In this document: positions 18,007 through 27,340 of the stretch, one piece after another
Layout of the letters: every line of letters begins with the position of its first letter
How positions within the stretch are numbered: the stretch's first letter is position 1
DNA from: Veillonella_A intestinalis
GTDB taxonomy: Bacteria > Bacillota > Negativicutes > Veillonellales > Veillonellaceae
Length of the DNA: 64,000 bases
Reading direction: 5' to 3'
Assembly: GCF_943192895.1 (NCBI RefSeq)
Contig: NZ_CALPCB010000006.1
Span: 114,828-178,827 of the forward strand
Program-made: the position numbers and the translations under genes
Notes under the pieces: model-generated
Database searches by the model: none
Told to the model about the DNA's origin: nothing
The model's input: only the letters and a program-made list of their open reading frames with translations

Positions 18007-18291
18007 TTATTCACTTTTTCCTGGCAAAATAGCATCTACTTCAGCATGTGGACGAGGAATTACATGAACAGAAAGAAGTTCCCCTACTCGTTCTGCAGCA
18101 GCTGCACCAGCATCTGTAGCAGCTTTTACAGCCCCTACATCACCACGAACCATAACTGTTACTAAACCACCACCAACTTGCTCTTTACCAATTAAAGTAA
18201 CATTAGCAGCTTTTACCATTGCGTCAGCTGCTTCAATTGCGCCAACTAAACCTTTTGTTTCAATCATTCCTAATGCATTTGTGCTAGACAT
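18007..18291 (-). CDS. eutM: Major hexameric shell protein EutM
   Basis: 94 residues, a single BMC domain: NALGMIETKGLVGAIEAADAM at the start, GGLVTVMVRGDVGAVKAATDAG in the middle and HVIPRPH near the end. These hexamers tile the facets of the eut microcompartment. It lies between eutE and a strong hairpin, with an AGGAGG site. Length and sequence are typical. Confidence 0.95.
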   Translation of the reverse strand: MSSTNALGMIETKGLVGAIEAADAMVKAANVTLIGKEQVGGGLVTVMVRGDVGAVKAATDAGAAAAERVGELLSVHVIPRPHAEVDAILPGKSE

Positions 18292-18374
18292 AGTGATTAC
18301 CTCCTAAAGTAACTAATAATATGTTTAAAATAAAATATTTGTAATATATAAATTTTATAATTACCAATTTCTAA

Positions 18375-19847
18375 TTAGCTTAACTTAGCCATAATTTGTT
18401 CAACAATAGCGCGAATAACTACTTCTTGCGATTCACACCCTAGAGTAGCTCCTACATGAATATCTGAAGATTCTGCTTTACGTAAATCATCTAATTCTCG
18501 CACACCATATGCCACTCGTCTTAAATTAAATAAATTTTGTGGTCCTACATTATCTGAAGTAGCACTGCCACCAACAGCCCCACAGCCTAACGTAAGCGAA
18601 GGTGTAATATTAGTAGTTGCTCCAATGCCCCCTAAAGCGCCAGGCGTATTAACAAGCAATCGAGATACCGGTTTGCGTAAACCAAATTCTTTTACAATAT
18701 CGGCATTTTCAGTATGAATGATTAACGTATGACCAGCGCCTTCATTTTCTAATATCCGAATAGATAAGTCACAGGCCTCTTCCCAATTATCCACTGTATA
18801 AAAAGCAATAATTGGTGCTAGTTTTTCATGAGAATATGGATATTTAGGACCTACTCCCGTTTCTAGCGCAACCAATAAACGTCTATCAGCAGGAATATCT
18901 AAACCTACCAATTTAGCAATAACTTGGGCCGACTTACCAACGATAGCAGGATTCATAGTGCCATTAGCACGAAGAATAAAAGCTCCTAATCTAGCAGCCT
19001 CTTCTGGATCTAAAATATATGCTCCCTGAGCAACGAGTTCTTTCATAACAGCTTCTTTATTGACTGTTTCAACAATAATTGACTGCTCTGAAGCACAAAT
19101 TGTACCATTATCAAATGTTTTAGAATCCATGATACGTTTTACTGCTAACTTAACATCTGCACTACGCTCAATATAAGCTGGCCCATTACCAGGTCCTACA
19201 CCTAAAGCTGGTGTGCCTGACGAATAGGCTGCTTTTACCATTGCAGAGCCACCTGTCGCTAAAATTAAATCCGTATTATCGCTCTTCATTAATTCTGCTG
19301 TACCTTCCATAGTAGGCATTGTCATAAAAGATACAGCATCTTCTGGAGCACCTGCAGCTTTAAGTGCTTTACGAATAACTGCTACAGTCTCACCAATACA
19401 TTTGATAGCAGTAGGATGCGGCGAAAATACAATACTATTAGCCGCTTTTAACGCAATAAGCGATTTAAAAATAACTGTTGATGTTGGATTGGTAGACGGT
19501 ACTAGCCCCGCAATAACACCTACAGGAACCGCGACTTCCATTACTTTATTAGCACGATCGTCATTAACGACTCCTACAGTTTTCATATCTTTCATATACT
19601 CATATACTTGACGAGAAGCAAACGCATTTTTTAATACTTTATCTTCCCATTTACCAAATCCAGTTTCTTCATGAGCTAGCTTAGCTAAGCGAACGCGCTC
19701 ATTATAAGCGGCTTCGCATACTACCTTAGTTATCTCATCAATCTGACTTTGACTAAGAGTAGCTAACTTTTTTTGTGCCTCTTTTGCTTTTGCTAAGAGA
19801 ATCCGAACTTCTTGAACGGATTGTAAATCCTTATCAACTAAGTTCAA
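18375..19847 (-). CDS. eutE: CoA-acylating acetaldehyde dehydrogenase EutE
   Basis: 490 residues of the aldehyde dehydrogenase superfamily with the nucleophile Cys in NGTICASEQS and GVGPGNGPAYIE. It oxidises acetaldehyde with NAD and CoA to acetyl-CoA in the microcompartment lumen. The N-terminus lacks the extra encapsulation helix seen in enteric EutE; instead the C-terminus ESQEVVIRAIVEQIMAKLS looks like one. The start is a TTG that overlaps the TGA of the preceding shell gene (TTGA), with GAGGTGG upstream, so the pair is translationally coupled. Confidence 0.93.
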   Translation of the reverse strand: MNLVDKDLQSVQEVRILLAKAKEAQKKLATLSQSQIDEITKVVCEAAYNERVRLAKLAHEETGFGKWEDKVLKNAFASRQVYEYMKDMKTVGVVNDDRANKVMEVAVPVGVIAGLVPSTNPTSTVIFKSLIALKAANSIVFSPHPTAIKCIGETVAVIRKALKAAGAPEDAVSFMTMPTMEGTAELMKSDNTDLILATGGSAMVKAAYSSGTPALGVGPGNGPAYIERSADVKLAVKRIMDSKTFDNGTICASEQSIIVETVNKEAVMKELVAQGAYILDPEEAARLGAFILRANGTMNPAIVGKSAQVIAKLVGLDIPADRRLLVALETGVGPKYPYSHEKLAPIIAFYTVDNWEEACDLSIRILENEGAGHTLIIHTENADIVKEFGLRKPVSRLLVNTPGALGGIGATTNITPSLTLGCGAVGGSATSDNVGPQNLFNLRRVAYGVRELDDLRKAESSDIHVGATLGCESQEVVIRAIVEQIMAKLS

Positions 19848-20431
19848 AATATTCCACCTCGTTTCACTTCTTCTATGATTACATCAATGAGGCTTTCTTT
19901 ATTTGCAAACTTAATAGCAGTTCGTTTCATACCATGCACATTCATAGCATATGCTTTTTTACGTAAGTCAACGACTTTATATTTAGCTAGTTCTTCACGT
20001 AATCCGATTTCATCAATAGTTTCTGCTTTTACAACTGCCTCATCACTAACTAAATCCTTCACGCTAAAATTTGCATCTACTGTTTTATTTAAAACAGCTG
20101 AAACCTCATCATTTGACAGTTTTTTTGCTGTACTATTAGCATCAGCTTCAGCACTTTCCTGTAACTTACCACCCATTAATTTTGCCAATGCTTTATCAGC
20201 TCTTGGAATCACATGGCTTGTACAATAGCAATTTAATTGCTTAGCTATAACAACAGCAGCCTCCACAGCGGCTTGTACTGCGGCCACATCGCCAACAAGT
20301 AAAATTGTACGTCGACCACCACCAACGCGTTCCTCACTATTTAACGCTACATTAGCTGCCTTTAAAGCTGCATCAGCTGCACTAACAGCACCTAAGAAAC
20401 CTCGTACTTCTACCATTCCTAGTGCCTTCAT
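19844..20431 (-). CDS. BMC shell protein with C-terminal SAP/Rho-N-like tail (EutK-like)
   Basis: 195 residues from the ATG at 20431 (AAGGAGG five bases upstream; the TTG at 20434 is too close). Residues 1-90 are a BMC domain like EutM. An Ala/Ser-rich linker and an acidic stretch follow, then a small helical domain: LAKYKVVDLRKKAYAMNV and KESLIDVIIEEV, with basic residues between. This pattern resembles Rho N-terminal or SAP-type nucleic-acid-binding helices. Enteric EutK is likewise a BMC protein with a C-terminal helix-turn-helix-type domain. Binding of RNA or DNA by the shell is possible but unproven. Confidence 0.8.
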   Translation of the reverse strand: MKALGMVEVRGFLGAVSAADAALKAANVALNSEERVGGGRRTILLVGDVAAVQAAVEAAVVIAKQLNCYCTSHVIPRADKALAKLMGGKLQESAEADANSTAKKLSNDEVSAVLNKTVDANFSVKDLVSDEAVVKAETIDEIGLREELAKYKVVDLRKKAYAMNVHGMKRTAIKFANKESLIDVIIEEVKRGGIF

Positions 20432-20441
20432 CAAAACCTCC

Positions 20442-21095
20442 TTAGTAGCTTAGTGGATTATCTGCTACATTCTGAATAGCTTGTGCAAAAGCTACACAGG
20501 CTGCTTTACAAGCAGATTGGCTACCAGTTAATAAACCGCCACCAAAGTTAGTTTCTGATGGAGGCCCATAGAATACACAAAGTCTAACATCTGCCGCTTT
20601 CAAAGCTGCATCAAGCCCCACCAGAGCTTCACACGGAGGCGCAATTAAATATGCAATTGCTTCACCTTCTGCAATATCGGCGGATTTAGATAAGAACCTA
20701 CCAGATCTTGAAACAACATGTGCAAAATACGGTATAGAGCCATCATCATTAGCACTAATAAAACTTGCTTCTTCATTAATTACATGAACTGCTGTATCTA
20801 AACCACTTGTTACTTCTGCTGGACTTGGCCCTGCTAAAATTCCGATTACTTCGCCAGCTAATTTAGTGGATGCATTGCCTGCACCACCATAAAAGCTTTT
20901 TGCATAAACAACCTCAACTTCTGCCGTTTTAGTTGCCTCGTCTAATGCTACATAAGTAACATCATCACAATCAGCTGTAATAATCCCTAATGAGCGCTGA
21001 CTCTTTGATAATCCTAGTTGTGATGCTAAGCCTGCATCAACATTAGGAATTATCTGAACGCTTAATACATTAGCACCTAGGCGTTGATTCTTCAC
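20442..21095 (-). CDS. eutL: Trimeric shell protein EutL (tandem BMC domains)
   Basis: 217 residues starting RLGANVLSVQIIPNVDAGLASQLGL and containing FYGGAGNASTKLAGEVIGILAG and FGGGLLTGSQSACKAACVAF, all EutL hallmarks. EutL forms pseudohexameric trimers with a gated central pore and is thought to admit large substrates or cofactors. It lies 17 bases after eutC and 10 before the EutK-like gene. Confidence 0.95.
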   Translation of the reverse strand: MKNQRLGANVLSVQIIPNVDAGLASQLGLSKSQRSLGIITADCDDVTYVALDEATKTAEVEVVYAKSFYGGAGNASTKLAGEVIGILAGPSPAEVTSGLDTAVHVINEEASFISANDDGSIPYFAHVVSRSGRFLSKSADIAEGEAIAYLIAPPCEALVGLDAALKAADVRLCVFYGPPSETNFGGGLLTGSQSACKAACVAFAQAIQNVADNPLSY

Positions 21096-21112
21096 AAACG
21101 TCCCTCCTCACT

Positions 21113-22021
21113 TTATTTCAATTCAATACCTGATTTTTTCTTTTCAAGCATATTTTTAATAATATCTGCAATATATGCACCTGCTTCTACAGCTGGAGTA
21201 CCACCTTTATGAATATTAGATACTACAGTACGTCGAGATTCTGGCATCCCCACAGTTGGACGATAAGCAATATAAGCACTCATCGATTCAGCAGTTACAA
21301 GACCTGGACGCTCGCCAACGAATAAACAGACTACGTCAGCATCACTAATTTCACCAATAGGATCCATAGCAGGTACACGGCAATATTTAACAAATAAAAC
21401 CTTATCAAAGTCTAAATTATATTTCTTAAGCCCTTGTTTCAATGAAGGGATTACATCACGAATATTAGCCTCAATTGCAGCAGAACTTAAACCATCCCCT
21501 ACTACAACAACTAACTTAGCCCCTTTAGTTACATTTTGTCTAATAATTTCTGTATTAGCTTCATCAAACATACGACCATAATCAGGACGCGTAATATATT
21601 CATCCTTATTTTTGCAAATTGTTCGAACTGGTATAAAACCCATTTCTTCTACTAATTCAGGATTTACATCAGAGAATACTGCATCTTGTGCCGCTGCATG
21701 GTCTGCACGGAAACGAAGAACTGATTGCGTTTTATATCTTGTTCCACAACGCCCTACACCTAAACGAGCTGCCGTATAGCCCTTCATTTTCAAGTATCCT
21801 TCTTTATCCTTAGGCTCCTCAACTAATAATTGTTTCTTTAAATCCACTTCAGAAATGTCTGGCAAAATACCCGTTGGATCAATCGTACTCCCAACTTGAA
21901 CCTTACTATTAGCTTGTGTACTACTTGAATTATTTATAGCCTGAGATTCATCTAAACCTTTAGCCTTCACTAATTCCCCTAAAATAGACTCTATCATTAC
22001 TTTTAATTCAGTTTCATTCAT
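21113..22021 (-). CDS. eutC: Ethanolamine ammonia-lyase small subunit EutC
   Basis: 302 residues from the ATG at 22021 with GAGG eight bases upstream; an in-frame GTG at 22030 is less well placed. The N-terminus ETELKVMIESILGELVKAK is an encapsulation-type helix followed by a flexible Ser/Asn linker. The conserved body includes ARLGVGRCGTRYKTQSVLRF and CLFVGERPGLVTAESMSAYI. With EutB it forms the AdoCbl-dependent enzyme that splits ethanolamine into acetaldehyde and ammonia. Confidence 0.95.
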   Translation of the reverse strand: MNETELKVMIESILGELVKAKGLDESQAINNSSSTQANSKVQVGSTIDPTGILPDISEVDLKKQLLVEEPKDKEGYLKMKGYTAARLGVGRCGTRYKTQSVLRFRADHAAAQDAVFSDVNPELVEEMGFIPVRTICKNKDEYITRPDYGRMFDEANTEIIRQNVTKGAKLVVVVGDGLSSAAIEANIRDVIPSLKQGLKKYNLDFDKVLFVKYCRVPAMDPIGEISDADVVCLFVGERPGLVTAESMSAYIAYRPTVGMPESRRTVVSNIHKGGTPAVEAGAYIADIIKNMLEKKKSGIELK

Positions 22022-22035
22022 TCCTATCACCTCAC

Positions 22036-23400
22036 TTATTTTAAGAATGCCGAAGCATCGCCGGCGAGTGGAGTTAATTTACCATTTGACATAAAGCCCA
22101 TTTTCTCAAGCCATAATTCAAATTCTTTAATAGGACGTAAATTAAACATATCACGAATCGTTGCCGTTTCATGGAAGCCTGTAGTTTGATAATTTAACAT
22201 AATATCATCACCATGAGGGATACCCATAATATATGTACACCCAGCACTAGCTAATAAAATTGTTAAATTTTCCATGTCATTCTGATCTGCTTTCATATGG
22301 TTTGTATAACATACGTCACAACCCATAGATATACCGGTTAGTTTCCCCATAAAATGATCTTCCAGACCTGCACGAATTACTTGTTTAGAATCATATAAAT
22401 ATTCTGGTCCAATAAAACCAACTACAGTATTCACAATATATGGATCGAATTTTTTAGCAAATCCATAGCAGCGAGCCTCCATAGTTACCTGATCTGCACC
22501 ATGATGAGCATCTGAGGACAATTCAGAACCTTGCCCCGTTTCAAAGTACATTACATTAGGTCCTGCTACTTGACCTTGTTCTAAAGCAAGTGCTTTAGCC
22601 TCTTCAATCGTAGCACCACTTAAACCAAATGCCGTATTTCCTTTTTCAGATCCTGCAATCGATTGAAATACAAGACCTGTAGGTGCGCCTTGACGAATAG
22701 CTTCCATCTGAGTTGTTACATGCGCTAATACACAAGTCTGTGTTGGAATTGCCCATTCGCTACGAAATTCTTCAAATTTATTTAAAATTCGTTTTACACT
22801 TTCAACAGAATCATCTACGGGATTTAAACCAATAACTGCATCACCTATACCGTAAGATAAACCTTCCATAACAGATGCCATAATTCCATCAATATTATCA
22901 GTTGTATGATTTGGCTGTAAACGCGCAGAAAATGTACCTGGTCTACCAATTGTAGTATTTGCTGTTTTTTCAATGCGAATTTTTTTAGCGCCTACAATTA
23001 AGTCCATATTAGACATTAGCTTACATACTGCTGCCACCATCTCAGATGTTAAGCCACGTGAAATAAATTTAATATCATTATCTGTAGTTGTATCTGACAA
23101 AATCCATTCACGAAGCTCTTCTACTGTCCAATTTTTAATTGAATTAAAAATTCGAGTATTTACTTGATCTACAATAATACGTGTTACTTCATCCTCTTCA
23201 TAAGGCACAACAGGATTATTATATAAGTCATTCAATGTAAGTTGTGCTAATACAGTTTTTGCCGCTACACGTTCTTCTGCTGTAGTAGCAGCAACCCCAG
23301 CTAATCGGTCTCCCGATTTTTCTTCATTGGCTTTAGCTAATACTTCTTTCACAGAAGCAAACTCGTAAGTATTGCCAAAGAGTCGAGTTTTTAAAATCAT
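22036..23400 (-). CDS. eutB: Ethanolamine ammonia-lyase large subunit EutB
   Basis: 454 residues, the usual EutB length, with FSARLQPNHTTDNIDGI, IGLNPVDDSVESV, YFETGQGSELSSDAHHGADQ and GCDVCYTNHMKADQND. It forms the TIM-barrel catalytic subunit that binds ethanolamine and, with EutC, AdoCbl. It lies 15 bases after eutA and 14 before eutC. The ATG has an AGGAGTGATG site. Confidence 0.97.
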   Translation of the reverse strand: MILKTRLFGNTYEFASVKEVLAKANEEKSGDRLAGVAATTAEERVAAKTVLAQLTLNDLYNNPVVPYEEDEVTRIIVDQVNTRIFNSIKNWTVEELREWILSDTTTDNDIKFISRGLTSEMVAAVCKLMSNMDLIVGAKKIRIEKTANTTIGRPGTFSARLQPNHTTDNIDGIMASVMEGLSYGIGDAVIGLNPVDDSVESVKRILNKFEEFRSEWAIPTQTCVLAHVTTQMEAIRQGAPTGLVFQSIAGSEKGNTAFGLSGATIEEAKALALEQGQVAGPNVMYFETGQGSELSSDAHHGADQVTMEARCYGFAKKFDPYIVNTVVGFIGPEYLYDSKQVIRAGLEDHFMGKLTGISMGCDVCYTNHMKADQNDMENLTILLASAGCTYIMGIPHGDDIMLNYQTTGFHETATIRDMFNLRPIKEFELWLEKMGFMSNGKLTPLAGDASAFLK

Positions 23401-23415
23401 GCGTTCATCACTCCT

Positions 23416-24849
23416 TTAATTAAATACTAATGTCTTAATAATGACCGGCAACACGTTGCCACCAGCCACAGGCGTACCTATATCTATGTAGTCTCCGTTC
23501 TCTGCTCGAATAGAGTCAATACATACAAAAGAACTTTTTTCTGGTAATAAAGCATATATACTATTACCTAAAGCTTTAGCCATATCTTCTGCAACAATAA
23601 CAATTAATGGATATCCTTGCTCACGTAATGTAGATAATCCTTCTGTAATCCCAGCTGCATATCGTTGAATATCAGCAAACGAAGGAGATTTTAATCCCAC
23701 TAACGAAAGTGCTACATTAGTATGTTGTCCATCAGTAACAAACCACTCTAATTTATTCTGGATTTGCTTAGCCATAGATACAGAATCTAAAGCTTCATCA
23801 TCTTTAGCCAGTTTTAGTACTGGTATATTTTTAATCGGTAATATTTCCTCGGTATAACTAATAGTGGAACCACTAACCTCAGCAGTATGTGAGCCAGCAC
23901 CAACTACTGTAGCTCGTATAGTTTCAACTGTATCTAATACTTTACAAGTATTAAAGAATTCTGACTCTCTAATTCTTTTGCCCAATAATAAACCTATGTC
24001 GCCAAATTGAAACCAGTCTGAAACTTGATCACTCCGAATACAATCAGCTACACCACCCGAAAAAGTTACAGCCTCTATGGATCCTGATTTCTTAAGTCCA
24101 TGGTGCGTAATTAATAAATCATAAAATGGGGTTCCATCACCTAAACCAATAGACTGTTCCAGTGCCTTTACAAGCTCATCAATAACAGGCATTATATCCT
24201 CAGGCGTAACTCGTTTATTTAGGCCCAATGGCAAACCCATTTTCTCGATAATCGTCATAATTTTAGGTGCAATATAGGTTACCATCTTACTAGTAGGATC
24301 AATCTTCATAAGTCGTCCACCTATATCAAAACAACCTGTATCAATAACATCGCCGGCCTGAAAAACAGCTAAATTACTTGTTCCTCCACCAATATCAAAA
24401 TTAACAATACTACCTCTATATTGCCGTGATAAGGATTCTGTACCTGCACCTTTCCCGGCAATAATACTTTCTAAATCAGGGCCTGCGGTAGCAACTACAA
24501 AATCACCTGCATATCCACTTAATGCCTGTAATACTTTAGCTGAATTTGACTTACGTGCAGTTTCTCCAGTAATAATAACAGCACCCATTTGAATATCTTC
24601 TTTTGCAATTCCAGCACGTTTATATTCTTTTGCAACAAACTCTTTAATTTGCTCTTCGTCAATTTCAGTCTGTGCTAATAGAGGTGTAAACATAATTTCA
24701 CTTCTGTAAATTACTTTTTTATCAGATATTTCTATTCTAGGCACAGTAAAAGCTGACGCAAAATTCTCCACCGTCAATTCAGATAAAATTAATTGTGTAG
24801 TCGAAGTGCCTAAATCTATACCTACTGTTAACAATGTCTCTTTATTCAT
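23416..24849 (-). CDS. eutA: Ethanolamine ammonia-lyase reactivating factor EutA
   Basis: 477 residues with an ASKHA-type ATPase start LTVGIDLGTSTTQLILSELTV and a second phosphate motif SIVNFDIGGGTSNLAVFQ. EutA uses ATP to release damaged cobalamin from EutBC so that fresh AdoCbl can bind. The gene heads the long eutA-B-C-L... segment and is preceded by a terminator with an ANTAR-type dual hairpin, so its transcription should depend on phosphorylated EutV. Confidence 0.94.
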   Translation of the reverse strand: MNKETLLTVGIDLGTSTTQLILSELTVENFASAFTVPRIEISDKKVIYRSEIMFTPLLAQTEIDEEQIKEFVAKEYKRAGIAKEDIQMGAVIITGETARKSNSAKVLQALSGYAGDFVVATAGPDLESIIAGKGAGTESLSRQYRGSIVNFDIGGGTSNLAVFQAGDVIDTGCFDIGGRLMKIDPTSKMVTYIAPKIMTIIEKMGLPLGLNKRVTPEDIMPVIDELVKALEQSIGLGDGTPFYDLLITHHGLKKSGSIEAVTFSGGVADCIRSDQVSDWFQFGDIGLLLGKRIRESEFFNTCKVLDTVETIRATVVGAGSHTAEVSGSTISYTEEILPIKNIPVLKLAKDDEALDSVSMAKQIQNKLEWFVTDGQHTNVALSLVGLKSPSFADIQRYAAGITEGLSTLREQGYPLIVIVAEDMAKALGNSIYALLPEKSSFVCIDSIRAENGDYIDIGTPVAGGNVLPVIIKTLVFN

Positions 24850-24874
24850 ACATCCTCCTTTCTGAAGGATACAA

Positions 24875-24926
24875 AAAGGCGCTTAAGCACAAGAAAAAAC
24901 TTACTTTCTTTTGCTTAAGCGCCTTT
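24875..24926 (-). terminator. Antitermination-controlled terminator upstream of eutA
   Basis: A 15-bp perfect stem AAAGGCGCTTAAGCA (24875-24889) with its complement at 24912-24926, followed on the minus strand by TTTTTG. It lies between the eutW stop and the eutA ribosome binding site. Its 5' arm overlaps a four-base-pair hairpin with loop AAAGGC (see the ANTAR site entry). Confidence 0.9.
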
Positions 24927-24954
24927 GCTTTTTGCTATACAACTACATCGTTGC
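24917..24954 (-). promoter_or_regulatory. ANTAR (EutV) dual-hairpin site of eutA
   Basis: Read on the minus strand: P1 is CAAC[GATGTA]GTTG at 24953-24940, extendable by one G-U pair. P2 is AAGC[AAAGGC]GCTT at 24930-24917. P2 has the A1/G4 loop pattern required by ANTAR proteins and shares bases with the terminator 5' arm, so P2 and terminator are mutually exclusive. The P1 loop has G instead of A at position 1. P1 overlaps the last codons of eutW. Confidence 0.7.
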
Positions 24955-26377
24955 TTTTTTGAAAACGAAAATTTACTTTCGTTCCCGATTTATTAGACTC
25001 AATATTTAATTTACCTTTTAACTTATCTTTTACATACCCATTAATTATTAATAAACCTAGACTATCTGCTTTGACAGTCTTTACATCGAAACCACAACCA
25101 TCATCTGAAACTTCAATTGATATCATAGAATCTATAGCTTTACCTATAATTTGTACCTTACCAGATTGTTCTGGTAAATAAGCATGATCAAAGATATTTT
25201 GTAATAGTTCATTTACAATTAGTGAAACTGTTACTACTTGATCTGTAGTAATATAGACATTATCATCTACTTGCAAGAAGATTTCTATATCTCTAAAATT
25301 GCCAAACATATGATGAAAATTATGAATAACCGTCGTCAATGTTTGTTGCAATGAAGTATAACTATCTACTTGTTGTGACAACAATTCATGAGTTGATGCA
25401 ATAGTCATAATTCTAGAAATACTATCATGTAAAACTTTTTTTGTTTCATCTAATTGAGCACGTCGCTCTTGAATTTTAAGAAGTGATACAATAGATTGCA
25501 AATTATTTTTTACACGATGATGAATCTCTTTAATTGCTACTGACTTCAGCACAATTTCTTCTTCACGTTTTTTAAACTCTGTAGTGTCTTGAATGATAAC
25601 TACCAATCGCTGATTTGTTTTAATCCAACTATATTTTATAGTGAAATAATACTGTAAAAATCTAGTTTCAGCATCAAAAAACCAATTATTAGTAGCTCGC
25701 TCAGCTCGATACTTAATATAATCAAAAGTCAAATAATCTAATGTCAAATTATCATAAAACATACCAATAATTTCATCTCTATATCCTAATTGACGATATA
25801 ATTGTTTTGCTCCTTCATTAGCCGTAACTAAATATCCATCACCATCAAAAATAAGCACATTTTCTGATAATCGGTCAACAAAAAAATTATCTGCCTCTTC
25901 TTCACCACGTATAATTGTACTCAACTTAGGCTCTGCTGTATTACCTACTGTCGGTGCACTAGCATCGGTTTCTATAATCAAAACACCTAGCGTTTTTTCT
26001 TTAAGCTTAATGGGATAAATACTTTGTGTAATCAATTTGCCTTCTTGCGAAACTGCAATTAAACCAATAGAATTTACCCCTGTTTGCATAGACCTCAAAA
26101 CACCTGGTTCATTTTCTAATAAAGCATCCAAACCTACTACCTTATTAGCATACATGGATTCTTTAATTAATGGCTGTCTATGATACACCACTAACGCAGA
26201 TTTACTCACTTCATTATAAATGTCAATAAAAACATCCGCATCAGGGTACAATACTGAATCCGCTAAATTATAAATTACTTTGACAAGCTCTTGAACTTCT
26301 TCAGATGTTAAATTAGAATACTCGACACATAATTCACGTAATACAGCCTCTTCTAAACTTGCTATATCATGGCTCAT
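24935..26377 (-). CDS. eutW: Ethanolamine sensor histidine kinase EutW
   Basis: 480 residues from the ATG at 26377, one base after the eutV stop; a GTG at 26386 inside eutV is an alternative start. No membrane segments are visible, so it is cytosolic. Residues 1-165 form a GAF-like sensor region, about 170-270 look like a PAS domain, and EIHHRVKNNLQSIVSLL near 288-304 is a HisKA_2-type phosphoacceptor region, followed by an ATPase domain with NELLQNIFDHAY and DDGCGFD. EutW autophosphorylates in response to ethanolamine and phosphorylates EutV. Confidence 0.93.
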   Translation of the reverse strand: MSHDIASLEEAVLRELCVEYSNLTSEEVQELVKVIYNLADSVLYPDADVFIDIYNEVSKSALVVYHRQPLIKESMYANKVVGLDALLENEPGVLRSMQTGVNSIGLIAVSQEGKLITQSIYPIKLKEKTLGVLIIETDASAPTVGNTAEPKLSTIIRGEEEADNFFVDRLSENVLIFDGDGYLVTANEGAKQLYRQLGYRDEIIGMFYDNLTLDYLTFDYIKYRAERATNNWFFDAETRFLQYYFTIKYSWIKTNQRLVVIIQDTTEFKKREEEIVLKSVAIKEIHHRVKNNLQSIVSLLKIQERRAQLDETKKVLHDSISRIMTIASTHELLSQQVDSYTSLQQTLTTVIHNFHHMFGNFRDIEIFLQVDDNVYITTDQVVTVSLIVNELLQNIFDHAYLPEQSGKVQIIGKAIDSMISIEVSDDGCGFDVKTVKADSLGLLIINGYVKDKLKGKLNIESNKSGTKVNFRFQKSNDVVV

Positions 26378-26378
26378 A

Positions 26379-26951
26379 TTATTCACTATCCATTATAATT
26401 AACTCTGCAATTTCGCTCATTTTAGCCCGTCTATCCATACTTAAACGTCTTAATTTTTTATATGCTTCTTCTTCTGAAATATTAAATTCTTGACTCAAAA
26501 TTCCCTTTGCCCGTTCAATGATTTTTCGTTCTTCCAGACGAGTCTTAAGATCTTCGATCTCCTGCTCAAGAGTTTCTGTATGTTGCCCTTTAGCAATGGC
26601 CATTTCAATTGTTGGAATTAAGGATTTCTCATCAATTGGCTTAATTAAATAACCTGTAGCACCAATTTTTTTAGCTTTCTCTGTATTTTCAAAATCACCA
26701 TAAGCTGTTAAAAATACAATACTTTTAGCCAATTTATCCTGAGCAATTTTTTTGGCTGCCTTTAACCCATCCAACACAGGCATCTGAATATCCATTAATA
26801 CTAAATCTGGTCGTACCTTTCGGCATACTTCTACCGCTTCAAAGCCATCGGCTGCTTCGCCACTTACTTCGTAGCCCGCTTCCGTCAAGATATCTTTAAT
26901 ATCTAACCGAGTTATTGGCTCATCATCGACAATAACTATAGTTCCTCGCAT
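26379..26951 (-). CDS. eutV: Response regulator with ANTAR RNA-binding domain EutV
   Basis: 190 residues: a receiver domain at 1-120 with acidic pocket DDEP and phosphoacceptor Asp54 (LVLMDIQMP), a coiled linker, and an ANTAR domain at about 130-188 (RLEERKIIERAKGILSQEF, SEEEAYKKLRRLSMD). ANTAR proteins bind paired hairpins with AnnGnn loops in leader RNAs and prevent terminator formation. Candidate sites are seen upstream of eutG, eutA and the adenosyltransferase gene, and inside an AdoCbl-riboswitch RNA. Confidence 0.95.
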   Translation of the reverse strand: MRGTIVIVDDEPITRLDIKDILTEAGYEVSGEAADGFEAVEVCRKVRPDLVLMDIQMPVLDGLKAAKKIAQDKLAKSIVFLTAYGDFENTEKAKKIGATGYLIKPIDEKSLIPTIEMAIAKGQHTETLEQEIEDLKTRLEERKIIERAKGILSQEFNISEEEAYKKLRRLSMDRRAKMSEIAELIIMDSE

Positions 26952-26967
26952 ATATCTCCTTTATTTA

Positions 26968-27315
26968 CTAAGTTCTTGTAATCTCACAACCTAGTGCAAA
27001 TTTTAAAATTCCTTGTAACCCATCAACAACTGCACTCAAAGCAGTTTCAACTGAACTTACATCTCCATAAATAACAACTGAACCAGAAAATCTATCTACA
27101 AAACCAATCTTAACATCACCACTTTTTGTAGCAATATCAACAGCGATAATTGCTGCCTCAGCAGGTGTAATAGTTAAAATTCCTAATGCATTATACACAT
27201 CACTTGGCAATCCTAGCTTACTATAAATCTCTTTTGCTGGATTGGCAATAATATGCGCCAACGTTATCTGTTTCCCAGGAACATATTCCTGAATCATGCG
27301 CTGTTTTTCTTCCAT
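26968..27315 (-). CDS. eutS: Shell protein EutS (BMC)
   Basis: 115 residues from the ATG at 27315 (AAGGAG five bases upstream). One circularly permuted BMC domain with the EutS start QRMIQEYVPGKQITLAHIIA and later NALGILTITPAEAAIIA and KIGFVDRFSGSVVIYGDV. EutS forms bent hexamers thought to shape shell edges. The gene lies between eutG and eutV in the first eut transcript. Confidence 0.94.
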   Translation of the reverse strand: MEEKQRMIQEYVPGKQITLAHIIANPAKEIYSKLGLPSDVYNALGILTITPAEAAIIAVDIATKSGDVKIGFVDRFSGSVVIYGDVSSVETALSAVVDGLQGILKFALGCEITRT

Positions 27316-27340
27316 AGCCACTCCTTTTCATACCTACTAG

